From: Sphingomonas donggukensis
GTDB lineage: Bacteria; Pseudomonadota; Alphaproteobacteria; Sphingomonadales; Sphingomonadaceae
Length of the DNA: 64,000 nt
Reading direction: 5' to 3'
NCBI RefSeq assembly: GCF_023674425.1
Contig: NZ_CP098401.1
Span: 992,001 to 1,056,000 of the forward strand
Made by a program: the position numbers and the translations under genes. Numbering within the stretch: position 1 is the first letter of the stretch; each line of letters begins with the position of its first letter. This document shows, in pieces, positions 39,548 through 48,533 of the stretch. The notes beneath the pieces are model-generated. The model was given only the letters and a program-made list of their open reading frames with translations, made no database searches and was not told where the DNA came from.

Positions 39548-40621
39548 TTGGCAGCGAACCTGAAGGTCATCGACAGCAACATGGCAACCTCCACCACCGA
39601 TCGTCAGAAGGCGCTCGACGCCGCGCTCGCACAGATCGACCGTGCGTTCGGCAAGGGCTCGGCAATGAAGCTGGGGTCGAAGGAAACGATGCAGGTCGAG
39701 GCGATCTCGACCGGCTCGCTCGGGCTCGACATCGCACTCGGCGTCGGCGGCCTGCCGCGCGGTCGCGTGATCGAGGTGTACGGCCCCGAATCGTCGGGCA
39801 AGACCACGCTCGCGCTCCACGTCATTGCAGAGGCGCAGAAGGGCGGGGGCACCGCCGCGTTCGTCGACGCCGAACATGCGCTCGACCCGGTCTATGCCAA
39901 GAAGCTGGGCGTCAACATCGACGAACTGATCGTGTCGCAGCCCGACACCGGCGAACAGGCACTCGAGATCGTCGATACCCTCGTCCGCTCGAACGCGATC
40001 GACGTGCTGGTGGTCGATTCGGTCGCCGCGCTGGTGCCGCGTGCCGAGATCGAGGGGGAGATGGGCGACAGCCACGTCGGCCTCCAGGCGCGGCTCATGT
40101 CGCAGTCGCTGCGCAAGCTGACCGGCTCGATCAGCCGCTCGCGCTGCATGGTCATCTTCATCAACCAGCTGCGCATGAAGATCGGCGTCATGTACGGCAA
40201 TCCGGAAACTACCACCGGCGGCAACGCGCTGAAATTCTACGCTTCGGTCCGTCTCGACATCCGTCGCACCGGCCAGATCAAGGACCGCGAGGATATCGTC
40301 GGCAACGCCACCCGCGTGAAGGTCGTGAAGAACAAGGTCGCGCCGCCGTTCAAGCAGGTCGAATTCGACATCATGTACGGGGAGGGTATCTCCAAGATCG
40401 GCGAAGTCCTCGATCTCGGCGTGAAGGCCGGGCTCGTCGAGAAATCGGGCGCCTGGTTCAGCTACGACAGCGTCCGCATCGGCCAGGGTCGTGAGAACGC
40501 CAAGACTTTCCTCAAGGAAAACACCGAACTCGCCGATCGCCTCGAAAATGCGATCCGCACCCGCACCGAAAAGGTCGCCGAGGAGATGATGACCGGCCCC
40601 GATGCGGACGACGATCTCTGA
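39548..40621 (+). CDS. recA: Recombinase RecA
   Basis: 357 residues from TTG 39548, which has GGAGG 5 nt upstream and gives the MAANLKVI start familiar from sphingomonads; ATG 39536 lies inside the region containing that site. Homologous recombination and SOS co-protease. Walker [11 protein letters not shown], the DNA-binding loops ([23 protein letters not shown] and [18 protein letters not shown]) and the acidic C-terminus DADDDL are present. LexA box upstream, terminator downstream. Confidence 0.98.
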   Translation: MAANLKVIDSNMATSTTDRQKALDAALAQIDRAFGKGSAMKLGSKETMQVEAISTGSLGLDIALGVGGLPRGRVIEVYGPESSGKTTLALHVIAEAQKGGGTAAFVDAEHALDPVYAKKLGVNIDELIVSQPDTGEQALEIVDTLVRSNAIDVLVVDSVAALVPRAEIEGEMGDSHVGLQARLMSQSLRKLTGSISRSRCMVIFINQLRMKIGVMYGNPETTTGGNALKFYASVRLDIRRTGQIKDREDIVGNATRVKVVKNKVAPPFKQVEFDIMYGEGISKIGEVLDLGVKAGLVEKSGAWFSYDSVRIGQGRENAKTFLKENTELADRLENAIRTRTEKVAEEMMTGPDADDDL

Positions 40622-40680
40622 CCCTCATCGTTTCGCGGCGCATCGCCCAGCGCAGGGTATGTGTCGCAAGCTCCCGGAAA

Positions 40681-40706
40681 GGCCCGCCCAGACAGGCGGG
40701 CCTTTT
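40681..40706 (+). terminator. recA: Rho-independent terminator after recA
   Basis: GGCCCGCC, loop CAGACA, GGCGGGCC, then TTTT. An 8-bp GC stem followed by a T-run, 60 bp downstream of the recA stop. Confidence 0.85.
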
Positions 40707-40781
40707 CGCGTTTCGGGGCCAGCGCAATTCCCGTATTTCTGCCACACACGCACAAACTTCGAGAAATTGCAGGAGAGAGGC

Positions 40782-41735
40782 ATGACGTCATCGACCGACT
40801 GGACCGGCGCGGTTGGCGACGTCTGGGCCGCCGAATGGCGCCGCACCGATCGCAGCCTCGCCGACCTGTCCCGCCACCTCGACGTCGCGATCCTCGCCGC
40901 CGCTCCACCACACCCGTTCCGCGCGTTCGACATCGGCTGCGGTGCGGGCGCCACCAGCCTCGCCCTCGCAACAGCGCGCCCGGACGCCACCATCATCGGC
41001 ATCGATCTGTCGGAAGCACTGGTCGAGGTTGCGCGGTGGCGCGCTGATCATGTTTCGACAGAGGTCTCGACAGCCACCGTGCTCCCGCGCCGGCGGGAGC
41101 CTAGGGTAACGGAGCACCCCGCCTGTGGCTCTGGGCTCCCGCCTGCGCGGGAACACGGGATGGATGACCCAGCGCGGCTCAACTTCCAAACCGCCGACGC
41201 CACTCAAGCCGCCGCAGGCCACGCGCCGGTCGACCTGTTCGTTTCCCGCCACGGCGTCATGTTCTTCGACGACCCCGTCGCCGCCTTCACCGCCTTCCAC
41301 GCCGCCGCGGCGCCCGATGCCCGCCTTGTCTTCTCCTGCTTCCGCGACTGGTCCCTAAACGCCTTCGCCGCCGAACTCGCCGCCGCGGTCGGGGGCCAGC
41401 CGCCGGTCCCCGGCGCCGGCCCGTTCGCCTTCGCCGCCCGAGATCATGTCGCCGCCATCCTCGCGACCGCGGGCTGGCGCGACGCCCAGGCCACGCCGGT
41501 CGATTTCGCCTACCGCGCCGGGGCGGGCGAAGACCCTGTCGCAGACGCACTCGGTTTCTTTCAGCGCATCGGCCCCGCCGCACCCATTTTGCGCGCCGCC
41601 GACCCCGCCGACCGCCCGGCCATGCTCGCCCGCCTGCGCGCCGTCATCGAAGCGCGTCGCAACGGCGACACGATCGACTTTCCCGCCGCCGCGTGGATAT
41701 GGTCGGCAACCGCCCAATCAGGAGAGCGCCCGTGA
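40782..41735 (+). CDS. Class I SAM-dependent methyltransferase carrying an in-frame repeat insertion
   Basis: 317 residues from ATG 40782 (AGGAGAG upstream). Motif I AFDIGCGAGATSLALA and the acidic GIDLSEALVEVA identify a Rossmann-fold methyltransferase; VDLFVSRHGVMFFDDP and the FSCFRDW segment follow. Residues about 99-126 (VLPRRREPRV... to LPPAREHG) are encoded by a palindromic repeat and split the fold between strands beta2 and beta3. The frame stays open, so it may be functional with an extra loop or may be decaying. Substrate unknown. Overlaps the GST gene by GTGA. Confidence 0.85.
   Translation: MTSSTDWTGAVGDVWAAEWRRTDRSLADLSRHLDVAILAAAPPHPFRAFDIGCGAGATSLALATARPDATIIGIDLSEALVEVARWRADHVSTEVSTATVLPRRREPRVTEHPACGSGLPPAREHGMDDPARLNFQTADATQAAAGHAPVDLFVSRHGVMFFDDPVAAFTAFHAAAAPDARLVFSCFRDWSLNAFAAELAAAVGGQPPVPGAGPFAFAARDHVAAILATAGWRDAQATPVDFAYRAGAGEDPVADALGFFQRIGPAAPILRAADPADRPAMLARLRAVIEARRNGDTIDFPAAAWIWSATAQSGERP
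41077..41158. repeat. REPIN-like inverted pair inside the methyltransferase gene
   Basis: CCGTGCTCCCGCGC-CGGCGGGAGCC at 41077-41101 and the mirror GGCTCCCGCCTGCGCGGGAACACGG at 41134-41158 (each written in parts), separated by about 32 bp. Each half is itself a hairpin (CTCCCGC/GCGGGAG). The two halves differ at only a couple of positions after inversion. Located fully within coding sequence. Confidence 0.82.
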
Positions 41736-42358
41736 CCATCATCGTCCACCACCTCGAAAACTCGCGGTCGCAACGTGTGCTGTGGCTGCTTGAGGAGCTC
41801 GGCCTGCCCTATGAGGTGAAACGCTACGAGCGGAATCCCGCGACGATGCTCGCGCCCCCGGAACTCCGCAAGGTCCACCCGCTCGGCAAGTCGCCGGTCA
41901 TTACCGACGGCGACCGCACCATCGCCGAAACCGGCGCGATCGTCGAATATCTGGTCGAAAAGGCCGACGGGCGCCTCGGCGCGCCCGGCCACCGCGACGG
42001 CCTGCTGCGCTACCGCCATTTCCTGCATTATGCCGAAGGGTCGCTCATGCCGCCGCTGCTGCTAAAGCTGGTGCTCGGCCGCATCCCGTTCCTCGGCAAG
42101 CGCGCGATGAAGCGGGTGCAGCCGATGATCGACGTCCACCTCGACTGGATCGAAAGCGAGCTCGCGAAGCGGCCGTGGTTCGCCGGCGACACCATGACCG
42201 CCGCCGATGTCATGATGAGCTTCCCGCTGGAGGCCGCACGCAGCCGCGGCGGCCTCGACGCCAGCCGCCCCGCGACCATCGCCTGGCTGGAAAAAGTCCA
42301 CGCGCTCCCCGCGTACCGCAAGGCGCTCGAGGTCGGCGGCCCCTACGCCTATGCGTGA
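41732..42358 (+). CDS. Glutathione S-transferase
   Basis: 208 residues from GTG 41732. N-terminal thioredoxin-like domain (LENSRSQRVLWLLEELGLPYE, with Ser/Arg near the usual catalytic position, and PLGKSPVITDG and ETGAIVEYL for glutathione binding), then an all-helical C-terminal domain with WFAGDTMTAADVMMSFPLE. Cytosolic; conjugates or reduces an unknown substrate. Cotranslated with the methyltransferase. Confidence 0.93.
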   Translation: MTIIVHHLENSRSQRVLWLLEELGLPYEVKRYERNPATMLAPPELRKVHPLGKSPVITDGDRTIAETGAIVEYLVEKADGRLGAPGHRDGLLRYRHFLHYAEGSLMPPLLLKLVLGRIPFLGKRAMKRVQPMIDVHLDWIESELAKRPWFAGDTMTAADVMMSFPLEAARSRGGLDASRPATIAWLEKVHALPAYRKALEVGGPYAYA

Positions 42359-42374
42359 GGGGCCGCGCTGACGC

Positions 42375-43700
42375 TCACACCTTGTCGAAGCTGTCGACCG
42401 CCCGCGCCGGCCCATGTCCGCTGGGCGCCGCAGCGGTGACGATATCGGGTGACTCGATCGGATCGAGCCGGTCGCCCTCCCACTTCGCAATGACGGTCGC
42501 CGCCACCGCATTGCCGACCACATTGGTCGCCGACCGCCCCATGTCGAGGAAGTGGTCGATGCCCAGGATCAGCAACAACCCCGCCTCGGGAATGTCGAAG
42601 AACGCCAGCGTCCCCGCGATCACCACGAGGCTGGCGCGCGGCACGCCGGCGATCCCCTTGGACGTGATCATCAGGATCAGCAGCATCGTGATCTGATGCC
42701 CCAGCGTCATCTCGATGCCATACGCCTGCGCGATGAACATCGTCGCGAACGTCATGTAGATCATCGACCCGTCGAGGTTGAACGAATAGCCGAGCGGCAG
42801 CACGAAGCTGGCGATGCGCGGCGGCACCCCGAACTTGTCGAGCGCCTCCAGCGTGCGCGGATACGCCGCCTCGGACGACGCGGTGGTGAACGCCAGCAGC
42901 AACGGATCGCGGATGTAGCGCACCAACTGTCCCGTCCGCTTGCCGACGATCAGGAAGCAGACGCCGATCAGCAGGCACCACAGCAGCCCCATGCCGATGT
43001 AGAAGGTCAGCATGAAATAGCCGAGGTTGCCGATGATCTCCGGCCCCCGCTCGGCGACCGTGGCCGTCACCGCCGCGAACACCGCGAAGGGGGCGAACCG
43101 CATGACGTAGTTCGTCACCTGCAGCATCACCTGGACCAGCGCCTCGATCCCCTTCACCAGCGGCGCCGCCTTCTCGCCGACCGCGGTGATCGCGACGCCG
43201 ATGAAGATCGAAAAGATGACGATCTGCAGGATCTCGTTGTTGGCCATCGCCTCGATTCCCGACGCGGGGAATACGTGACTGATGAAGACCTTCAGGTCGA
43301 ACGCCGCCTTGTCGACGCCGCTCGCGGCGGTCGCGGCGGGGATTTCAATGTTCAGGCCCACGCCGGGCTGGAACAGGTTCACGAGGATCAGGCCGAGCGT
43401 CAGCGACATCAGGCTGGCGCCGACAAACCACAGGATGGAGCGCAGGCCCACGCGCCCCAGCGCCGCGGTGTCGCCCATGTGCGCAATGCCGACGACCAGG
43501 GTCGAGAAGACGAGGGGTGCGATAATCATCTTGATGAGGCGCAGGAACACCGTCGTCACGATCGACAGATAATAGCCGATGTTCTTCAACGTCTCCGCGC
43601 CCGCGGGCCCTTGCGCGCTGAAGATCGTGTTCAGGATCAGGCCGCCGACGATGCCGAGCACCAGTGCCGCGATGATGTAATAGGTCAGCCGCTTGGCCAT
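42375..43700 (-). CDS. Dicarboxylate/amino acid:cation symporter (DAACS family)
   Basis: 441 residues from ATG 43700. Sodium- or proton-coupled uptake of C4-dicarboxylates or acidic amino acids. Eight helices with re-entrant loops; TTASSEAAYPRTLEAL is the serine-rich HP1-type motif, and LPLGYSFNLDGSMIYMT with GIAGVPRASLVV (HP2) is diagnostic. A short C-terminal cytoplasmic tail follows. Divergent from the M24 peptidase. Confidence 0.95.
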   Translation of the reverse strand: MAKRLTYYIIAALVLGIVGGLILNTIFSAQGPAGAETLKNIGYYLSIVTTVFLRLIKMIIAPLVFSTLVVGIAHMGDTAALGRVGLRSILWFVGASLMSLTLGLILVNLFQPGVGLNIEIPAATAASGVDKAAFDLKVFISHVFPASGIEAMANNEILQIVIFSIFIGVAITAVGEKAAPLVKGIEALVQVMLQVTNYVMRFAPFAVFAAVTATVAERGPEIIGNLGYFMLTFYIGMGLLWCLLIGVCFLIVGKRTGQLVRYIRDPLLLAFTTASSEAAYPRTLEALDKFGVPPRIASFVLPLGYSFNLDGSMIYMTFATMFIAQAYGIEMTLGHQITMLLILMITSKGIAGVPRASLVVIAGTLAFFDIPEAGLLLILGIDHFLDMGRSATNVVGNAVAATVIAKWEGDRLDPIESPDIVTAAAPSGHGPARAVDSFDKV

Positions 43701-43777
43701 GAATGCTCCGTGGTCAGATGTCGCGGACAGGGAAGGGGATTGCGGCGGCGCGGTCAAGCACCGTATCGAATGCAACC

Positions 43778-45031
43778 ATGATCCTGACCCGCCGCACTAT
43801 GCTCGCCGCCGCCGGCGCGCTGCCGCTTCTCGCCACGCCGGGCCTCCTCAGCGCCGCCGAACCCGATCTGTCCGACCTGAAGGACATGACGCGCGGCGCC
43901 GTGCCGATCGGGCCAGACGAACGCGCCGCTCGCATCGCCCGCGCGCAGGCGCTGATGCGCGCCAGTGGCATCGGCGCGGTGCTGGTAGAGGCCGGCTCGA
44001 GTCTCACCTATTTCACCGGCGTCCGCTGGGGCCGCAGCGAGCGGCTGACCGCGGCGGTGCTGCCCGCGCACGGCGAGGCCCTGATCATCACGCCGTTCTT
44101 CGAGGAACCCTCAGTCCGCGAATCGCTCGGTGTCGCCGCGGAAGTGCGCGTGTGGCAGGAGGATGAGGATCCCCTCGCGCTGGTCGCCGCCTTTCTGAAG
44201 CAACGCGGGCTCGCCACCCGCCCGGTCGGGATCGAGGAAACCGTGCGCTATTTCGCGGTCGATGGGCTGCGCCGCGCGCTGCCGGCGGCGCGGCTCGTCT
44301 CGGCCAACCCGGTCGTGCGCGGATGCCGCATGGTCAAGACGCCCGCCGAGATCGCGCTGATGCAGATGGCGACCGACGTCACCATCGCCGCCTATCGCTG
44401 GACATGGCCGCGGGTCGAGGTCGGTATGGCGAACACCGACGTCGGCGCGCTGATGTCGGCGGCCACGCGCAAGCTCGGCGGCAGCCCCGAATTCTCACTG
44501 GTGCTGATCGACGAAGCCGCCGCCCTGCCGCACGGCAGCCGTAGGCCGCAGGTGGTGAAGCCGGGATCGGTCGTGCTGATGGACTGCGGCTGCACCGTGC
44601 AGGGCTATCAATCCGACGTGTCGCGTACCTTCGTGAAGGGATCTGCGTCGCGCGAAGTCCGCAAGGTGTGGGACGACGTTCGCGCCGGGCAGGCGACCGC
44701 CTTCGCGGCGGCCCGGATCGGCGCTCCCGCAGGCTCTGTCGATGACGCGGTACGCGCGGCGTATGAAGCGAAGGGCTACGGGCCACGCTATCGCCTGCCG
44801 GGTCTGTCGCACCGCACCGGGCACGGCATCGGCATGGACGGCCACGAGCCCGTCAATTTGGTCCATGGCGAAACCACGCGCCTCGCCGCGGGCATGTGTT
44901 TCTCGAACGAACCGGGGCTCTACCTGCCCGGCAAGTTCGGGGTGCGGCTGGAGGATTGCTTCCACATGACCGCGACCGGGCCGAAGTGTTTCAGCACCCC
45001 GCCGACCTCGCTCGATGCGCCGCTGGGGTAG
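43778..45031 (+). CDS. Exported M24 family peptidase (Xaa-Pro aminopeptidase type)
   Basis: 417 residues from ATG 43778. The N-terminus MILTRRTMLAAAGALPLLA looks like a twin-arginine signal. The creatinase-like N-domain (ARAQALMRASGIGAVLVEAGSSLTYFTG) precedes the pita-bread domain, with metal ligands in VLMDCGCTVQGYQSDVSRTF, GHGIGMDGHE and FSNEPGLY (Glu), and LEDCFHMT at the end. Two-metal aminopeptidase cleaving X-Pro bonds, probably periplasmic. Confidence 0.92.
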   Translation: MILTRRTMLAAAGALPLLATPGLLSAAEPDLSDLKDMTRGAVPIGPDERAARIARAQALMRASGIGAVLVEAGSSLTYFTGVRWGRSERLTAAVLPAHGEALIITPFFEEPSVRESLGVAAEVRVWQEDEDPLALVAAFLKQRGLATRPVGIEETVRYFAVDGLRRALPAARLVSANPVVRGCRMVKTPAEIALMQMATDVTIAAYRWTWPRVEVGMANTDVGALMSAATRKLGGSPEFSLVLIDEAAALPHGSRRPQVVKPGSVVLMDCGCTVQGYQSDVSRTFVKGSASREVRKVWDDVRAGQATAFAAARIGAPAGSVDDAVRAAYEAKGYGPRYRLPGLSHRTGHGIGMDGHEPVNLVHGETTRLAAGMCFSNEPGLYLPGKFGVRLEDCFHMTATGPKCFSTPPTSLDAPLG

Positions 45032-45232
45032 CGCGCGCCACTTTTCGCTGTCCTACATGGCGCGGCATGTGTCTGATGAGGGTATGGCTTCCGCACCGCT
45101 CCGGATCGTTATTCGCACACGCCCGACCGACGAGCGACGCAGAAAGTTCTCCTATGACGGCGATCCGCGGAACTTTCGGGGGCGCGCCCGCTGCCGCTTG
45201 AGCATCGGCACCCGCTCGCCTAAGTCGCGGCC

Positions 45233-47878
45233 ATGACCTCGACTAACGACATCCGCCGCAGCTTCCTCGATTATTTCGGCAAGGCCGGGCACCAGATCGT
45301 CCCGTCCGCGCCGCTGGTGCCGCAGAACGACCCGACGCTGATGTTCGTGAATGCTGGCATGGTGCCGTTCAAGAACGTCTTCACCGGCCTCGAAACGCGC
45401 CCTTACAGCACTGCGACGAGCAGCCAGAAATGCGTCCGCGCAGGCGGCAAGCACAATGATCTCGACAATGTCGGTTACACCGCGCGGCACCATACCTTCT
45501 TCGAAATGCTCGGAAATTTCAGCTTCGGCGATTATTTCAAGGAGCAGGCGATCACCCATGCGTGGACGCTGCTGACGAAGGAGTGGGGTCTCAACCCCGA
45601 CCGGCTGACCGCGACCGTCTATCACACCGACGATCAGGCGTTCGACCTGTGGCGCAAGATTGCGGGTCTGCCCGAGGATCGCATCATCCGCATCGCCACC
45701 AAGGATAATTTCTGGGCGATGGGCAGCGACGGGCCATGCGGGCCGTGTTCGGAAATCTTCTACGACCACGGCGATCATATCCCCGGTGGCCCTCCCGGCA
45801 GCCCGGATGAGGACGGTGACCGCTTCGTCGAGATCTGGAACCTCGTCTTCATGCAATTCGTGCAGGAGAACGACGTGCAGATCGGCGCGCTGCCGAAGCC
45901 GTCGATCGACACCGGCATGGGGTTGGAGCGCATTGCCGCGGTGCTGCAGGGCGTCCACGACAATTACGACACCGACACCTTCAAGGCGCTGATCGCCGAG
46001 AGCGGCGCGCTGACCCACACGACGACGACCGGCGACACCCAGGCCAGCCACCGCGTGATCGCCGACCATATCCGCACGTCCGGTTTTCTGGTCGCCGACG
46101 GCGTGCTGCCCGCCAACGAGGGCCGCGGCTACGTCCTGCGCCGGATCATGCGCCGCGCGATGCGCCACGCGCATCTGCTGGGGGCGAAGGAGCCGCTGAT
46201 GCACCGCATGGTGCCCGCGCTGGTCGCCGAAATGGGTGGCGCCTATCCCGAACTCGTCCGCGCGCAGCCCGTGATCGAGGCGACATTGCTGCAGGAGGAA
46301 ACTCGGTTTCGTCAGACGCTGTCGAACGGCCTGCGCCTGCTCGACGAGGCGACCGGGGCGATGGGTGAGGGCGATACGCTGCCCGGCGCGACCGCGTTCA
46401 AGCTCTACGACACGTTCGGCTTCCCCTATGATCTGACCGAGGACGCGCTGCGTCCCCAGGGCATTTCCGTCGATCGCGCCGGGTTCGATGCGGCGATGGC
46501 CGAGCAGAAGGCGGCGGCGCGCGCCGCGTGGAAGGGCTCCGGCGCCAAGGCGTCGGACGACGTGTGGTTCGACATCGTCGAGGACGCCGGCGCGACCGAA
46601 TTCACCGGCTATGCCGCCGACACCGGTGAGGCGCAGGTCGTCGCGCTGGTGAAGGACGGTGCGCGCGTCGAGAGCGCGGCGGCGGGCGACACCGTCGAGG
46701 TGCTGGTGAATCAGACGCCGTTCTACGGCGAAAGCGGTGGGCAGGTGGGCGACGCCGGCACGATCGCCGGCGACAGCGTGACCGCGACCGTCACCGACAC
46801 CCAGAAGCATCTCGGCAAGCTCCACGGCCATGTCGCGACCATCGACAGCGGCACGCTGAAGGTTGGCGATACCGTGAAGCTGGCGATCGATCGCGGTCGC
46901 CGCGCCGCAATCCGCGCCAACCATTCCGCCACGCACCTGCTCCACGCGGCGCTGCGCGAGCGGCTGGGCACCCATGTCGCGCAGAAGGGATCGCTGGTTG
47001 CGCCTGAGCGATTGCGCTTCGACGTGTCGCATCCCTCGGCGATGTCACCGGGCGATCTGGCGCTGGTCGAGAGCGACGTGAACGCGCAGGTGCGTGCCAA
47101 CACTGACGTCACCACCCGGATCATGACCCCCGACGACGCGATCGCAATGGGCGCGATGGCGCTGTTCGGCGAGAAATACGGCGACGAGGTGCGCGTCGTG
47201 GCGATGGGCACCGAGGATGCCGGCCAGACCTATTCGGTCGAGCTGTGCGGCGGCACCCATGTCGGCGCGCTGGGCGAAATTGGCTTGCTCAAGATCGTCG
47301 GCGAAAGCGCGGTCAGCTCGGGCGTCCGCCGTGTCGAGGCGCTAACCGGCGAAGCCGCGCGCCAATATCTCGCCGATCGCGACGCCAAACTGCGCGAGGC
47401 GGCGGCGGCACTCAAATCCTCCCCCGACGAGGTGCCGGCGCGCGTCGCCGCGCTGGTCGAGGACCGCAAGCGGCTGGAGCGCGAGCTGGCAGAGGCGAAG
47501 AAGGCGCTGGCGATGGGCGGCGGCAGCAAAGGCGAGGGGGCCGGGCCGGAGCAGGTTGGCGACGTCACGTTCGTCGGCCAAGTGCTCGAAGGGTTCGAGG
47601 CAAAAGGCCTGCGCGGCGCGGTCGACGAGGCGAAAGCGCGGATCGGTTCGGGCGTCGCCGCGCTGGTGGCGGTCAACGACGGGCGCGCGACGGTGGCGGT
47701 CGGCGTTACCGAGGACATCGTCGGACGCTTCAGCGCGGTCGATCTGGTGAAAGCGGCGGTCGCCGCTGTCGGCGGGCAGGGCGGCGGCGGTCGGCCCGAT
47801 ATGGCGCAGGGCGGTGGCCCGGACGGCGACAAGGCAGCGGATGCGCTCGCTGCGGTGAAGGCGACGCTCGCCGCCTGA
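45233..47878 (+). CDS. alaS: Alanine--tRNA ligase
   Basis: 881 residues, the normal length. Class II aminoacylation domain ([25 protein letters not shown] in parts, [19 protein letters not shown]), editing domain with [15 protein letters not shown] and CGGTHV, then a C-terminal coiled coil and DHHA1 domain rich in Gly at the end. The 200-bp region before it holds an AAAGTTC/GAACTTT hairpin (45143-45176) but no confident RNA element. Confidence 0.98.
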   Translation: MTSTNDIRRSFLDYFGKAGHQIVPSAPLVPQNDPTLMFVNAGMVPFKNVFTGLETRPYSTATSSQKCVRAGGKHNDLDNVGYTARHHTFFEMLGNFSFGDYFKEQAITHAWTLLTKEWGLNPDRLTATVYHTDDQAFDLWRKIAGLPEDRIIRIATKDNFWAMGSDGPCGPCSEIFYDHGDHIPGGPPGSPDEDGDRFVEIWNLVFMQFVQENDVQIGALPKPSIDTGMGLERIAAVLQGVHDNYDTDTFKALIAESGALTHTTTTGDTQASHRVIADHIRTSGFLVADGVLPANEGRGYVLRRIMRRAMRHAHLLGAKEPLMHRMVPALVAEMGGAYPELVRAQPVIEATLLQEETRFRQTLSNGLRLLDEATGAMGEGDTLPGATAFKLYDTFGFPYDLTEDALRPQGISVDRAGFDAAMAEQKAAARAAWKGSGAKASDDVWFDIVEDAGATEFTGYAADTGEAQVVALVKDGARVESAAAGDTVEVLVNQTPFYGESGGQVGDAGTIAGDSVTATVTDTQKHLGKLHGHVATIDSGTLKVGDTVKLAIDRGRRAAIRANHSATHLLHAALRERLGTHVAQKGSLVAPERLRFDVSHPSAMSPGDLALVESDVNAQVRANTDVTTRIMTPDDAIAMGAMALFGEKYGDEVRVVAMGTEDAGQTYSVELCGGTHVGALGEIGLLKIVGESAVSSGVRRVEALTGEAARQYLADRDAKLREAAAALKSSPDEVPARVAALVEDRKRLERELAEAKKALAMGGGSKGEGAGPEQVGDVTFVGQVLEGFEAKGLRGAVDEAKARIGSGVAALVAVNDGRATVAVGVTEDIVGRFSAVDLVKAAVAAVGGQGGGGRPDMAQGGGPDGDKAADALAAVKATLAA

Positions 47879-47893
47879 GGCAGCGAGCGTCGC
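47861..47893 (+). terminator. alaS: Hairpin spanning the alaS stop codon
   Basis: GCGACGCTCGC (47861-47871) pairs exactly with GCGAGCGTCGC (47883-47893) around an 11-nt loop that contains the TGA. There is no T-run. It lies between convergent genes and may act on both strands. Confidence 0.5.
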
Positions 47894-47900
47894 TTCGCGC

Positions 47901-48434
47901 TTACTTGGCGGCAGCGGCTCCGCTGATCGCCGCATTGAACTGCTCGGCGGTCATGCCGATGATGACGCCCTGCGCGTCGAGCGAGAAGCCCGACTTGGGC
48001 AGGCGCACGTCGCCCTTGGCGGTGGTCAGCGTGACGAACTCCGCGTCGGCAGTCTTGATCGTGCCGACCTGGGTGCCGCCGTTCAGGCTGCGCACCGCGG
48101 TTCCGGCGACCAGCTTCGCCTGAAGATCGGCCTGTGCCTTCGCGGCCTGCTCGGCATAGGACGCCTCCAGCGCGGCCTTCGTCAACGCGATGATCGGCCC
48201 CTTCGGTCCGGGGGTCATCGACGCCAGCGGATAGCCGACCTTGGCCGAACCGGTGTTGATGACCGCAACGGCGCCGGAAATGCTCTCGATCGTGCCCACG
48301 GTCGCACCGGTCGTATCGACCACGGTAGCACCGACCGCGGGTGCAGCAGGGGTGACCTCAACCGATCCCGTTTGCGCGACGGCTGCAGGAGCCGCAGTCG
48401 CCGCGATGATAAGAGCAGGTACGAGAAACTTCAT
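47901..48434 (-). CDS. Secreted protein with two PRC-barrel-like repeats
   Basis: 177 residues from ATG 48434. Residues 1-21 are a Sec signal peptide (AAVAQ). The mature part has two similar units: VGATVVDTTGATVGTIESI near residue 33 and LVAGTAVRSLNGGTQVGTI near residue 107, each followed by a short beta-rich stretch, in the manner of PRC barrels. Between them is an Ala-rich helix. Periplasmic, function unknown. Confidence 0.82.
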   Translation of the reverse strand: MKFLVPALIIAATAAPAAVAQTGSVEVTPAAPAVGATVVDTTGATVGTIESISGAVAVINTGSAKVGYPLASMTPGPKGPIIALTKAALEASYAEQAAKAQADLQAKLVAGTAVRSLNGGTQVGTIKTADAEFVTLTTAKGDVRLPKSGFSLDAQGVIIGMTAEQFNAAISGAAAAK

Positions 48435-48533
48435 CGGAAACTCTCCAATAATGGTCTGAAATGCTGTCGTAACAACGATCTAAGCCGACATAGGGTTTCC
48501 CACCTTAATCAGTACTGTAGCGCCAACGCCGCG

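Noticed and set aside
45032..45232. T-box or other riboswitch before alaS
   Set aside because: No T-box core sequence or terminator is visible, and T-boxes are not expected in alphaproteobacteria; only a weak AAAGTTC/GAACTTT hairpin is seen.
45060..45236. Frame of 58 codons ending as ATGA over the alaS start
   Set aside because: Arg-rich, with third-position GC clearly lower than neighbouring genes, no ribosome binding site and no recognisable features; the stop overlap alone is not enough.
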